A DNA stretch of 64,000 nucleotides from Prunus persica (lineage: Eukaryota > Streptophyta > Magnoliopsida > Rosales > Rosaceae): positions 26,037,941-26,101,940 of the forward strand of contig NC_034011.1 in NCBI RefSeq assembly GCF_000346465.2, given 5' to 3'. The notes beneath the pieces are model-generated. The model made no database searches and was not told where the DNA came from. It saw nothing but the letters and a program-made list of their open reading frames with translations. Positions 1 through 12,211 of this stretch are shown piece after piece; the stretch's first letter is position 1; each line of letters begins with the position of its first letter. Both the position numbers and the translations under genes were made by a program.

Positions 1-208
1 CCAGTCCTTTGTTTTCAATGAGGACGAGAGCTCTGTTCAAGTTGGAGTTAAGGGCACTGGAGAGCTCAGGGTCTTTGCTTCTGAGAAACCAACAAGTTGC
101 AGGATTGAGGGCAACGACGTTGCTTTTGAGTACGAGCAGAGCATGGTCATAATCCAAGTGCCATGGCCTGCTTCTTCCACCTTATCTACTGTGGAGTACA
201 AATTCTAA
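1..208 (+). CDS. Raffinose synthase / alkaline alpha-galactosidase-like (3' end only)
   Basis: Only the last 68 codons are in the window; the frame opens at base 2 and stops with TAA at 206-208. The peptide has the beta-rich C-terminal domain of plant raffinose synthase / seed-imbibition proteins (glycoside hydrolase family 36): a VGVKGTGELRVFASEKPTSC stretch, an acidic FEY element, then VPWP and a terminal VEYKF, where family members typically end VPWP...EYLF or similar. Family role: transfer of galactose from galactinol to sucrose to make raffinose in the cytosol, linked to desiccation and cold tolerance. Catalytic residues lie upstream of the window. Its position before a PPR gene and MKK3 agrees with my memory of the Arabidopsis RS5 neighbourhood, but RS versus SIP paralogue cannot be settled from the tail. 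Confidence 0.8.
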   Translation, partial: QSFVFNEDESSVQVGVKGTGELRVFASEKPTSCRIEGNDVAFEYEQSMVIIQVPWPASSTLSTVEYKF

Positions 209-1250
209 ATATAGATTCTAGACCAGTTTTTTTTTTTCTTTTTCTCATGAGGACCAAGTCTCTCTTGTGCCTGCAACTTTAATTAGGACCAAGGGACTTG
301 GTATACTTAAGCACTGTTGGCTAATTAACGACTACTTAATGATTTCAAGTAATACAAACTATTGAGCTTTTCATTATATATAAGCTTATAAGATTCGCTC
401 TGTTTTAATTTTTTTTTTTTTTGGGTTGTAATTTTCATGTTCTTAGTTTTCCTCTCAATTGTATTTGAGTTGCCCAGTTTGTAGATGGATTTGGGAGATG
501 TAGAACTCCTTTGTGGTGTAACTCTCCACCTTATTTCACCATATGAATTGATTTGCTGCAAACACTTTTGATCTTCTTTTTTGCTACCAAATGAACTGTT
601 TGAAACATTGTGCTTAACCAAGTAGACAAGACCCTAACAAATTTCAGCCATTATTTTTTAGTAACTGCGTTCAAAGCTCAAAGGGATTTGTAACTCAGTT
701 CGTTAAGAGCATTTAACCTTGCATCCGAGGTCGTAAGTCAGATTCCCCTCTCCCTCACTATAGTTTTGTATTCACACCAAAAAAATTGCATTCACAGAGT
801 CACAAATGCAGGGGATAATACAGAGCTTTTCCATGTTGCAAGTTTAATGCTTTTGCTCCTTTAGAAAATAATCTTGATTGTCCAGAGTCATGTTTATAAT
901 GGGCCAATCCTTTGTCTAGAGGTCACAATACGGGCTTTTTCAGAAAAAGAAAAAAGAGAAAGGGCTTTGTGGCCCAAAAAAACCAAAAGCCCAAAGCCCA
1001 AAGAAGTAAATAAAATTCAAAGAAAAATAATAAGACAATCAAAAGTCGTAAATTCGTAATTTGGTTTTTACGTCTCAAAGAAGCGAAGTTATTACAGAAA
1101 GGAGGAGGTCGTCTCAAAACGAAATTGCTCAAACATTGCCAATCTTCAAGTTCAATCCTCAGCATAGATAAATAAGGAAATTAAATAATACAAATTCCAA
1201 AACCCGAAAAGGAGCATCCAAAATTTCAGGCTGCTGTTTGTATATACTCG
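209..1250. other. Intergenic: raffinose synthase 3' flank and DUF1421 gene promoter
   Basis: AT-rich spacer with T-runs after the raffinose synthase stop and a possible tRNA-derived SINE remnant (see 683-790). The last 200 bases should hold the promoter and 5' UTR of the gene starting at 1251. Open frames here are short and show no recognisable protein. Confidence 0.6.
683..790 (+). repeat. Possible tRNA-derived SINE remnant
   Basis: The segment carries a tRNA A-box-like run (TAACTCAGTTCGTTAAGAGC) followed about 30 bp later by a B-box-like run (GTCAGATTCCCC), then a pyrimidine tract and an A-run near 780. This order is what plant SINEs show. Both boxes are degenerate and the cloverleaf does not fold as a real tRNA, so I call a relic and not a tRNA gene. 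No target-site duplication was identified. Confidence 0.4.
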
Positions 1251-4207
1251 ATGAGCACGACGTCGTTTATGGACAAGCAGATAATGGATCTGTCACAGGG
1301 ATCGCCGCAGCAGAACAACAACGACTTCATCGACCAGATGAAGATGAACGACAACAACCATCCCAAAGAGGAAGAAGAGCAGCAGGTCGGCCATGGAAAT
1401 GGGCTTTCCAATAAGCTATATCATGAGATGTTGCCCAGCTACGATTTCCAGCCCATTCGTCCCATCGTCGGAACTTCTTCGCAGTCGCAGAGCCTCGATC
1501 CCGCACCCAATCTTGGAGGAGGAGGAGCCGCTAGGGTTTGGAACTCCGGCGAGCCCAAGTCCAACACTACCGCTCCTATCAGAGTAATATTTTTATTCCA
1601 TTAATTGCTGAATTTCATGTTCGCATTTTCATATGAATCAATCGAAGTGATTAGAAGTGAATCAGAATTGCATTAGTTTGCTTAGAATTTGTAGTTTCTC
1701 TGAAGCTGCATTAGTCTACTAGGGCAAGTGAGTGACCAATCAGTTCGGTAAGGACCATTTCATTAGCATATAACAAATTGGCAATTATGTCAGTTCAAGA
1801 GGTTAATAGTTGTATCTGATGATCAACACACGGCTTAAAGCTGCAAAAAATTTATTTGCTAGGTTTTGGGGGCTTTTTAGTTGTTAGTTGTTTTAATTTC
1901 TTCTAGGTAATTTAGGGAATTGATAATTGTGTTTGATTTCTATCTGTTTTGAGATTTTGTACATTGTATTTGTTATTAGCATTTTCAAATTTTGTATGAT
2001 ATGCTTCAGGCTTCAGGTGAAGTTAAATGTTTTGTGATTGGAGAACTCTAATGAATTAGCCCGAGGGCAGTGCGTGAATTAAAACAACAACTTTTTGATT
2101 GATCTTGTTGCCATGTATGTTAATTATTATTTGAGATTAGATTGATCAAAGATGGTGCTATTGGAAGTATTGATGTTTTGTCTACCATGATGGGCTTTTT
2201 GAATATAGTAGCCTCCACTTGATTTTTCAAGAAAATCTTCCTGCTGTATGGTAGACTTTAGGTAGACATTTATGATTGATAACTGTATGTTAGCTGTACC
2301 ATTTGGTTCATTTACATTTACATGGTGCTACCCTTTTTTTGTTTCTTACAGAATTATGGCTCTCTGGATTCTATTGAACCTGCAAAAGTTATTTTACAGA
2401 AGGACCGAAATGTACTTGATGCTACTGTTGTGTCAGAGATTGACCAGGCCATGAAGAAGCATGCTGATAATTTATTACATGTGTTGGAAGGTGTTAGTGC
2501 ACGACTAACACAACTCGAGAGCAGAACCCGCCACCTTGAGAATTCTGTGGATGATTTGAAGGTATCTGTGGGAAATAATCATGGGAATGCTGATGGAAAG
2601 ATGATACGGTTGGAGGATATTCTTCGAGATGTATGTTGCCTTTACTTTTGGTGTTTTAGTCAAATAGGACTTCTGTTAATCTGGAAATCTTATAAATAGC
2701 ATTGGGAGTATGATTGATGCAATATGCAGGACGATTGTTAGTCTTGAGCCAGAACTAAATAGAGAGTGTGAAAGCAAAGTTGCCCATCTCCCATGCTCTC
2801 ACCAAACCTGAAATTCTTGAAAATCTTCAATCTTCTAGGCATTTGAATTGCGTGGTTTTGGAAACATTTTTACCCCAACAAGATAACTCCTAGTATATCT
2901 TACAGCAAGGTCTTCTTAGTTGGGTTTACTTGCTTCCAGGTGAAAGCAAGCATTCATTTGTTTTGGCATGAAAACTTAAGTGTTGTTTATTAGCACACTA
3001 GCCTATGTTTATCTGTTTTTCTGGCCAATGTGTTTATGCTGCTCTATTGACCATTCTTCTCTTTTTTGATTTTTGTCAACATCACATACAGGTACAAACA
3101 GGTGTTAAGGATTTGAAGGATAAGCAAGACATAGTAGAGGCTCAGCTGCATCTTGCAAGGATACAAGTTTCCAATCCCAAGGTAGACCCTCAACCAGAAC
3201 CTCAGAACGCTATGCATGGGGATTCTGGGCAGGCAGCCGCCTCTGCTCCTCGACACTCTCACCAACAACTTCCTCCCCCTGTGAACCTTCCGCCCTCACT
3301 TCCTGCTGTCTCTCACCCAAATGCTCCTCCCCAACCTATGCCCCAAAGTGTACCACATACAGTTCAACTTCCAAATCAGTTTTCTCAGAACCAGATCCCT
3401 CCTGTCCCTCAGCAAGACCCTTATTTCCCACCGCCTGGTCAAAATCAAGGAGCCCCAAATCAGCAATACCAATTACCTCCAGGTCAGCAGACGGTCCCCC
3501 TTCCTCCAGTGCCACCACATCAACAATTTCAACCTACCACTCAACCACAGTATTCTCAGCCTCCACCCCAGCTGCCTCAACAGCACCCTTCGCATACACC
3601 TGTTAATCCCTCTCAACTCCAGCCTACATTGGGTCACCATGCTGAAGAGACACCTTATATTCCTTCCCAGAACTACCCACCCAGTCTTCGTCAGCCACCT
3701 TCTCATACGCCCAGTGGTCTTCCCCCCTCCCAACAGTATTATAGTCCAGCTTCCCAAGCGTATGAGCCACCTTCAAGCAGATCCAGTTCAGGGTATTCTT
3801 CTGGGTATAGCCCTCCAGCTGGGCTTGGTGAGTCATATCATTATGGTGGATCACCTTCTCAATATGGTGGTAGCTCCTCAATGAAACCACCACAACTCTC
3901 TTCTTCTGCTACAGCTCAAAGTGGAGGAAGTGGTTACCCACAGCTACCAACTGCTCGGGTACTACCACAAGCATTGCCTACTCCATCTGGGGCAGGGGGT
4001 GGTTCAGCTTCAGCTGGGACTGGAAACAGAGTTCCCATTGAAGATGTGATCGACACCGTGACAACTATGGGTTTCCCGAGAGACTATGTTAGGGCCACTG
4101 TTCGAAAGATGACAGACAGCGGCCAGTCAGTTGACGTCAATGTTGTGCTAGATAAGTTGACGAATGATGGGGAAGTTCAGCAGCCTAGAGCTTGGTTTGG
4201 TCGATAG
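1251..4207 (+). CDS. FLOE: FLOE-type DUF1421 protein (prion-like, proline/glutamine-rich, UBA-like C-terminus)
   Basis: Exons 1251-1583, 2352-2630 and 3092-4207, all phase 0, give 575 aa. The start is the first ATG of the frame, and the N-terminus (FMDKQIMDLS) matches the conserved opening of the Arabidopsis DUF1421/FLOE family. Layout: acidic/Asp-Ser-rich N-terminus (1-110); a coiled coil with heptads at about 145-190; a long Gln-Pro-Ser-rich disordered tract, about 225-500, turning Tyr/Ser/Gly-rich near its end; and a C-terminal helical UBA-like domain (about 518-564, MGFPRDYVRATV). FLOE1 of Arabidopsis is known to form hydration-dependent condensates that tune seed germination; the same architecture suggests a related role here. 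Neighbour synteny (pescadillo, APRF1, PNPase pieces) points to the FLOE2 orthologue, but that is inference from memory. Confidence 0.88.
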
Positions 4208-4879
4208 TATGGTGTTGCCTGCTCCAGACCGATGTATATGAAGTATCACTTGTTTCTAGATCGTCTATCGCTTGGAACTTAGGAGATGCACCCTTTTATG
4301 TATTTTGCGTTTCTCTTAATTTCCTTATGAGGGATTTACATTCCATTGCGTGCGCTTTGCATTGAACCTATTTTCTTTCTTTGCTAGCTTCTGTAAGTGA
4401 TCGCATGTCTTCCTCTCATTTGTGTATTTACTCGTAATAAATGGCAGGTGGTTTATTGAGTTTTATGATCTGTTCTTCGTGTATCATTACACAATTTTTA
4501 ACGCTATTGCAAATTTTCCCTTGTGCATTTTTCTGCAGAAAACAGGAATCTTTTCCTCGCTTACCAAAGTGAAGAAAGAATATTATTTCCAAGAAAGAGA
4601 GAGAAAAAGAGGAATATTATTTTCACAGAAAACATAAAAAAAAAGAAAATGATTAAACGTGAAAAATACATTTGTCAAAAATAAAATAAGAAAACCCCAC
4701 CTTTCCAAACATGCACGGACGCACCCCACCCAAAAAGGAATAAAAAAAGAAATGAAAAAAAAAAAGAAGTCTCGTGAGACACTTCCACAATTTCCATAAT
4801 CTTATAGGAGAAAATGCAATTTTGTAATTCTAGTTTTGGTCCACACTTTATTTTATTTATTCCTTTTTTTGGCACAGCG
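4208..4879. other. Intergenic: 3' UTR and promoter of the CCCH/RRM gene
   Basis: Contains the 3' UTR of the DUF1421 gene, then an A/G-rich stretch near 4560-4780 and the pyrimidine-rich start of the next gene's 5' UTR (CTCTCTCTTT runs from about 4940). No further coding sequence seen. Confidence 0.55.
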
Positions 4880-5206
4880 TCGTCTCTCTCAAAAATCCTG
4901 TTTGCTCGGCACAGCTCCAAACCCCCAAAACAAGTCACAGTCGCAAAACCTCTTTCTCTCGCATATTACTACCCCGCCAAATCTCTCTCTCTTTCTCTCA
5001 CGCAAAAGCTTTCGTTCGATAGACCCCCTCGATTATCTCATTTTTACGATCCTTACCCCTACCTGTTCCCTCTGCAACTATGTTTCTTCCCGAAATTGCC
5101 TTCCATGACCTCCGTGCATTGCTCCGCGCTCCGTAGCGAAGTTGAATCAATCTCTATGTATGAAGCTTTAGGAGGCATTTGTTGCTCAATTCTTTTAGAA
5201 CACTCG
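4880..5206 (+). promoter_or_regulatory. Non-coding first exon of the CCCH/RRM gene, with a uORF
   Basis: A CT-rich leader ends at a good donor (CACTCG|GTAAGA, GT at 5207). The likely acceptor is ATTTCAAG at 5921-5930, seven bases before the main ATG at 5938. An upstream ATG at 5105 reads 34 codons to the donor without a stop; after splicing it would continue out of frame past the main ATG and stop 18 codons later (TGA). An overlapping uORF of this kind would be expected to reduce translation of the main frame. The transcription start is unknown, so the exon's left edge is approximate. Confidence 0.5.
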
Positions 5207-5937
5207 GTAAGAATTTATGCTTAATTATTTGATTTTACTTTTCCGTTCTTTTAAACCTAAATTATTATCAGCTAATGCAATTCCTAGGAGTTTAATTTTC
5301 CATATTCTGTTGATTATATTGGATTACTTATCGTTTTCATATGTAATTGTGAAAGCCTATGGGTTTTAGGAGTTTAATTTTGATAGTGCGGACGTGTATG
5401 TATAAAATTGCATTCAGTTATTGACTAGTGCTTTTCATTTGGGTTTCGCTTACTTAATTTATTTAAGCAGTTTGTGTCTGTTTCTAATATGGTCATTGCT
5501 TTGTGCATTAATCATATCTATAGAGTGTTGATTTAAGTGGTTCAACGATCATCATTCATTCTAATAATCAGTGAACATGAAGTACTGATTTTGAATGCTA
5601 TTTCGCATAGCTCCATAAAAACAATTCAATTCATTTTACTTCTAAATTTGCGTTGGCACATGTATGCTGATTACACAATGTGTATCAAGTTGATATGGTT
5701 ATGGTGCAAGGATTTCAAATTGTTTGCACCTCAAATGTTTTTCATGTTTGAGCCATTTTTTCTCTGGAACGGGATGATTATCTGCTCTTAACATTTTTCT
5801 TTTTTGTATTTCCTGGGAAGTAATTTTAGGTTCTTTCACTGGAGTATTTATAGACAAACAAGTAATTTGATTTCTGCACTGGGAAATTAGAGCTATTGGT
5901 GACATAAAACAACATCCTATTGATTTCAAGGGATCAA

Positions 5938-8900
5938 ATGGAGTTAAAAGTTTCATCTCCAAAACCAGGGGGCCTTTCTCCTTCTGATTGTATTAGTGAT
6001 CCTGAGGAAAAGGAAGTCAGTGATGATGATGATGATGATCGAAACCACAAACATCGTAGACGAGAGACTCGTTCTCAGTCTTTGGAGAGAGATACTCTTG
6101 ACCAAGTTATAGCAAGGCCATACAGAAAGCGAAATAAACCTTTTGCAAATGGGAACTCTTTCAGGGATAATGACTCTCAAGCAAGTACAACGTGGAGAAA
6201 TTACAATTCCGCTTCTCAAGACTTTTCTGTAAAATTTGATAAAAGACGCCCGGGATTAGCATCACTGCCTCGAGCACCTTTCGATTTAAATCAAAGAATC
6301 CGTGCAAACCAAGGATTTCCTGGAGACCCTGGTCTTGGTAGGGGAAGAGGAAGAGACTCTGGATCATGGGGCCAACGCGATTCTAGGTTCAACTCAGATA
6401 TTGCTTCTCAAATGGTTCAGCAGGGATCCATTCCTCCAAATCTTTTTGCTGGACGTGGATTACCAAGTGTTTCCAGTGCACAGAATGCATCCTGGAATGC
6501 ATTTGGATTGATTCCAGGAATACCTAATGGCGCCATGGATACACTACATTCCATTGGCTTGCAAGGAACACTCAGACCACCAATCCATTCTTCGATGAAT
6601 ATGGGGATTCCTCGTCAAAGATGTAGAGACTTTGAGGAGCGTGGATTTTGTCTAAGAGGGGATATGTGCCCGATGGAGCATGGTGTGAATCGGATTGTTG
6701 TTGAAGATGTCCAGGTACATTTATTGTGCATATCTTTCCTGTTACTCGAACATCAGTAGCATATATTTGGCATAGCACCAATCACTTTAAAAGTAGAAAA
6801 TGGAAAGAGAATTGTGGCAATGCGTCTTTAGACTGAGGATCACCACATCTACTGGGGTACAGATGTTTTATGTGAAAAATTCACCTCAGTATAGTACTTT
6901 TTTCTTGGTAATTAATAATGTGTTGTTTATACTCTTGACGCTTTTAAGTTTATCTAGCCATTATCTACTTGTCTGCAACCTGAATGTTTAATGCAAGTAC
7001 TTAGAGGGAGACATGATGCATGTTTCTGTATTATGATTCAGTATTATTAATGTTTTATTGACATTCTAGCTTAACTTAAGGCTTTATTTAAATGTAATGT
7101 CTGCACCATTAACCATCTTCTTTCACATTCATTATGCCTGAATGTTTAGTTTTGTACTCTATATGCATTGGCATGTGCAGGTCATACCTTGGTTCCGAAA
7201 TCTTTAGGCTGTGACTTGATACCTTTTGTTTTTGTTATATTTTTTTGTATAATGCCAATCAGTTTGTGCGTGTACCCACAAACACCTGTTTCTGCTGGTC
7301 TGTTAATGGTATCCTCGTTATTGAATGTTTATTAGCCTTTGGATGTTTCTGTGTTAAGAGATCAAGCTTTTTACTTTAGGACTTTCTGCAACAAGATCTA
7401 ACTCCCTGTGTGCTAGCCATTTTTTCTTTTTGTGTTACCTAACTTGCCACTGGTCAAATGTTTAGCAGGGGGTTGGGATGGGTATATGATATATTTGATT
7501 CATCTGATCACAACTCATACATGCATTTATTTATCTTGCTGCACTTTCTCTTGGTTGGATATTTCATTCTCTGTAAACTTCATTCTTTGCTGGCCTGTGT
7601 TTTTACTTAAGTCCTAATTTCCCTCAATTACAGAGTCTTTCTCAGTTCAATCTCCCTGTATCAAGTGCACACCTACTGGGAAAACCCACTGGCCCTGGAT
7701 CTCTACCTTCAGTCAGTGCATCTTCAGCTGCATTGATGAATAGCAAAGGCTTACATGGAAAAACAAGCAAGTCTGCTGTCAATGATGATGGTTTGGGCTT
7801 GAACGGTCCATATTCTGGTCCTGGTTATCTGGGTGGAGCTGATTTGTATGACCCTGATCAACCCCTGTGGAATAATAATGGTCCCGAAACCTCAAATGCA
7901 CTTCTAGGCCTGCAATCACCTAGGAATGATGAAACTGAATCCTTGTCAAATGATGATCCATCTGATCGTCATCGTGCCAGGTTAGATAGTGCTGATAATG
8001 AATGCCCAATTAGAAGCGTTGGGACAGCTGCCAATTCACAGAGTACAAGCGTGTCCGTGTGGGGTAGAATTGGCAGTTCAAAAAGTAAATTAGATGTGAA
8101 GGAGAAAATTGATCCTACAAATAATTCTTCAGATTGTATTGAGAGTGAAACTAAGGAAGGTAAGGAGGCATTAGTCAGCATTCAAAATCCACCACGTCAA
8201 GGGAAGCGTATCATGGCAGAAGATGGCCCAAAAGCCGTGGATTCATCACCCAAGACACATTTTGATCCTACACGTAACATTCGGAAACCATCTCAAAAAG
8301 CATTGCGTACTCTATTTGTCAATGGCATTCCCCAGAAGAGCAACAAAAGGGAGGCTCTTCTTTCTCATTTCCAAAAGTTTGGAGAGGTCATTGACATTTA
8401 TATTCCATTGAATAGTGAACGAGCTTTTGTCCAGTTTTCAAGGAGGGAAGAGGCTGAAGCTGCTTTAAAGGCACCTGATGCTGTAATGGGTAACCGCTTC
8501 ATCAGGTTGTGGTGGGCTAATCGTGATAGCATTCCTGATGATGGCACAGGCACTGCCAGTAATTTTCCTGGTTTAATTCCACCCCATCCAACGGTTACTA
8601 GTATAAGCAAAGATAATCTTCAATCTGCTGCTCCAAAGAGTAGTATTGTCCATACATCTGATGCTTTTCTACCTTCCGCTGATAACTCCAAGCCTGTCAT
8701 CTCAAATGGTCCCAAGGCCCCACCTTTGCAGAAAAAGCTAGAGAATTTAGAGCAGTTAAAGGAGGAACTTCGCAAGAAACAGGAAATGCTGGACCAGAAA
8801 CGAAATGACTTTCGTCGCAAATTGGACAAACTTGAGAAACAAGTAAACCATCTGCCCTTACCTTGAATGTTTCATTTTCTCGCTAATGCTACTTGTTTGA

Positions 8901-10340
8901 TATGAGGCACATATCATCTTGGCTTGCTTTACAAATTTTCTCATGTTATACTCTCATCTCAATGTACCTTATTTGCTAAGACAGTCTTTTTGCATGGTTT
9001 CAAAGAGATCTTAGAAAGGGTTTGAAATTGATTTATATAAAGATGTGGGTGCAAATTTATTAGTGGGGTACATGATAACACTATTATTTCATTATCAGCT
9101 TTGCTCAAGGTTTGACTTTTTTCAGGCTACTGGACCCAAGGGTGAGGCAGACATAGAGCAAGCTGCTAAGAGACCCAAAGTGGGAATAACAGCTGATGTT
9201 GGTAAAGTTGCTAATCCAAAGTCCTCAAATCCGACTCCTATGGAAGAACTGCATGCTGAGATGACTGATAAAAACAAATGTGTAGAGAACGTTGTCTCCT
9301 GTAGTCCAAAAACCAGTACAACTATGGTGCTGCAGCAATCCACTAGCTTGAAGCAGCTGAGTATTCGTCCATTGGGATCAATAGGGACTCCTTCTCCAGT
9401 GAATAGATACAAATTGGACAATCGTCCCACTGCATTTAGAATTCTTCCTCCTTTACCCGCTGGATTCGCAAATGTAAGTCTCTCTCTCTCTCCTCCCCCT
9501 CTCAAATCCTTCCCACTCAACCGCCAAAAAGGAGAGAAATTATTGTTGCACTTTTCTATAAGTGAATAAATGATCTCTGCTCTTGGATATATGGCTGCAA
9601 TACATGTGGCATCACACATTCCTCAATGAATGGGCCTATGTGTTAATCATGAGCAATAAAGCAATGAGTGCGTTTTTTTAAGCAATCATGGGCCATATAT
9701 CCTTCATATTTGCATTAATTTTTTTGTATGGTAAAATATAATCCATTCTGGTCCTAGGTTTTCTTTTCAGTTGCATCACATTGAAATGGTCTGGAATCTG
9801 TTGGTCTTGGTGTAATTTTATTTATGTACCAATGAAAGTAAACTGATGTTTTGTGCTTTCTAGGTTGCTATTATGAAGGAACACTTTTCACCCTATGGCG
9901 ATCTTTCTAATGCGGAGTTGGAAGATCTGGAATCCCGTGATTGTGGTAGTGAGTTGGAGGCATCAAAAGATTGCTCAGCTTGTATAACTTTCACGACACG
10001 CCGTTCAGCGGAGAGGGCATTTCTCAATGGTAAATGCTGGGAAGGACACGATCTAAAATTTATGTGGCTGACATCTAGCATTTCCAGCAATGACCGCAGT
10101 GGCAGAGAAAATTCTCCATCCACCACCACCCCAAAGGGGCCATTAATAGCTGATGTTGAGCCTGCAGATGAAGTAGCAGACAGTGGTTCCCAGGAAGCTT
10201 CTGCTGCATCAGGAAATGGAGAACCTGAACATTCCGAAAGACAAGGTGGTGTTGAGCACGTGGAACCGGGTGAGTATTCCCAGTCTAGTCCGAAGTCAAC
10301 ATCTGGTGAGAAAGAGTCATCTAAAGGCGAAGCAATGTAA
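5938..10340 (+). CDS. C3H41: CCCH zinc-finger and RRM protein (C3H41 / RBM26-27 type)
   Basis: Exons 5938-6714, 7634-8842, 9126-9473 and 9864-10340, all phase 0, encode 936 aa. I chose ATG 5938; the frame is open a little further upstream, but only with a TTG. Domains: acidic and Arg-rich N-terminus with an Asp run near residue 30; RG-rich stretch near 125-140; one CCCH finger (C-x8-C-x5-C-x3-H) at 229-249; RRM at about 484-560 (LFVNGIPQKS as RNP2, AFVQF as RNP1); coiled coil about 626-662; a second, weaker RRM-like fold about 765-845 (CITFTTRRSAERAF); acidic Ser-rich tail. This is the order of human RBM26/27 and Arabidopsis C3H41. RBM26/27 work in nuclear RNA surveillance (PAXT), so a nuclear RNA role is likely but inferred. 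Confidence 0.88.
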
Positions 10341-12211
10341 TTTACAAATGGGCTAATTTTCAGATTTGTACAGTCAGGTAAATGTTAAATCTGAGAAACT
10401 CTAATTTTCCAGGAAACCTGCTTTAGCAATTGCTTAAATTTTTATTTTCCAGTGTTTCTTATTTGTATGCATGGGATTTGTAAAAAGGGAATTTCCTATT
10501 TTTGACTTCTACCTGAGGATAGTTGAGTGGTGTACCATGTTGTCTTTCTGCTTAGATATGTCTAGGACCAAATCATTAAAGTTGAAAATTCTGTTGAAAC
10601 ATTTAAACGGTTACATAGAAGAAAATATTAGGGATTTGATTCCCTTTCAGTTTTATGCAAGTTGATCCAGTAATTTTACTGAATTCTCACTGGATTGTGA
10701 TGCTATTTGCTTTTTATGTATTTGCTCTGTGAAAATAGTATTTCTGCAGTGCTTATCACTTCATTAAAGAAAAGCTTTGTCGTGTCAAAAAATGTCCCCT
10801 TGATGATTTTGTCCTTCTATGTCAAAGACAAATACAGTAATTGTTAATGGATAGGATACCAATTGAAAAACAAAACAAAAAATTGTAACTAGCAGTTCTA
10901 ACTTCTAGAGGGGAGGTCAAAAAAAAGTTTGTCATATTTTATTTGAACAAGAATGAGCCAATCACAGTTTCAAGTCGACAAAAGAAGAAAACAGTTCTTC
11001 ACAAGTGTCAAATTGTGATTGGCCGAAAAAAAAAAGCCGAAGCGTTGTAGAGCATGATGAGTCAGCCATCCAAAAAGAAAAGGTTTGAAACGCCAAAAGC
11101 TAACTGGTCCAGCAGCGATGGCAAAGGAAGAAACGGACATAAAAATGAGGGGCTCAAATGAAATAAAATAAATATTCAAGGAATAAAACCATAATTAAGT
11201 GCAAAGAAGAGTAGCCAAACTGAAGAGAAGGGAATATTCGAATATGGTCCATTCGAGAATCGACTCTTTCTTCATTCTTATTATTATGAGTTGTAATTAA
11301 CACAAAATGGACCCAAAATTTGAAAATTTAATTTAATTTTAATTTAACATGTTAAAAGAAAAGGCTATACAGCAAAGATGGACCCAAGCCAAGAACACCA
11401 AATCATATTTTCTGACTGCCAGTGCCAAACAAGCAAATAAGAAAAGAAAAGAACAAAGCTATATTTTAAAATCGATTGGTCCTAGAATTCCAACCCATGA
11501 CTTCCATTTCCAGCTGGCTGTGGTAAATTGTGGGCAATCAACTCAACTACGATGCCAGCAGCAGCAGCAGCAGCATCTCAAGTTTAGTTTTGTAGACCTT
11601 GAAGAACACTAATAATGGAAAATTGAGAGAGACATTCCAAAGTTGAAGGTCTCAGCTGGTCTGCCATCTACCAGTCAGTCAGGCTTCAGTTTCTCCGAGA
11701 TAAGAGTACCCCGGGCCCCAGCACCTCCTAAGACAAGTAAGCTTCAGCCAGGAATTCATTGCTTTAAATGACAGACATGCTCAATCAGGAGGAACTTCCT
11801 GGAGAATTCTATTATAAGTGCAGAGCATGCATCACATGGTTCAAAATCACCTTCTATAGCAGCAAAGCAATTGAAGACCCCAAATTGAAAATTGGTCCCC
11901 ATTTGACCTTAACTTCCTATTACTACCCCCATAACATTAGAATAAGTGCCACTGCCACTGCCAAACAAGTCCCTACCCTGGCAGTGGCTCCTCATCTATG
12001 CCATGCTTTTCAGCCAATCCCTTTACCTTTCTCTCGTTATCCACCAAGAAGCACAATCACCAGATTCACCCTGGAAAACACATATCATGGTTGGCAATGT
12101 ACTAGAGTGAAAGCATGTTGCATTGCACCTAGAATATCGGTCATAGGATACAACAAAATCCCTCACATCATCTACCTAGGACGACAATGCCCAACATTCT
12201 TCTTTCTAAGT
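10341..12211. other. Convergent intergenic region
   Basis: Lies between the 3' ends of the CCCH/RRM gene (+) and the PPR gene (-). It holds 3' UTR sequence, a short CAG run near 11562-11577 and otherwise unremarkable AT-rich DNA. The open frames, up to 163 codons at 11768-12259, have no recognisable domain and partly overlap the antisense of the PPR tail. Confidence 0.55.

Noticed and set aside
683..760. Functional tRNA gene
   Set aside because: A-box and B-box words are present but degenerate, and no acceptor stem pairs. A SINE relic fits better.
3321..4000. Overlapping frames on both strands across the DUF1421 third exon
   Set aside because: These are shadows of the low-complexity Gln/Pro/Ser coding tract in other frames.
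5920..5937. Earlier start for the CCCH/RRM protein
   Set aside because: The codon at 5920 is TTG, and a splice acceptor probably ends at 5930, so these bases are intronic.
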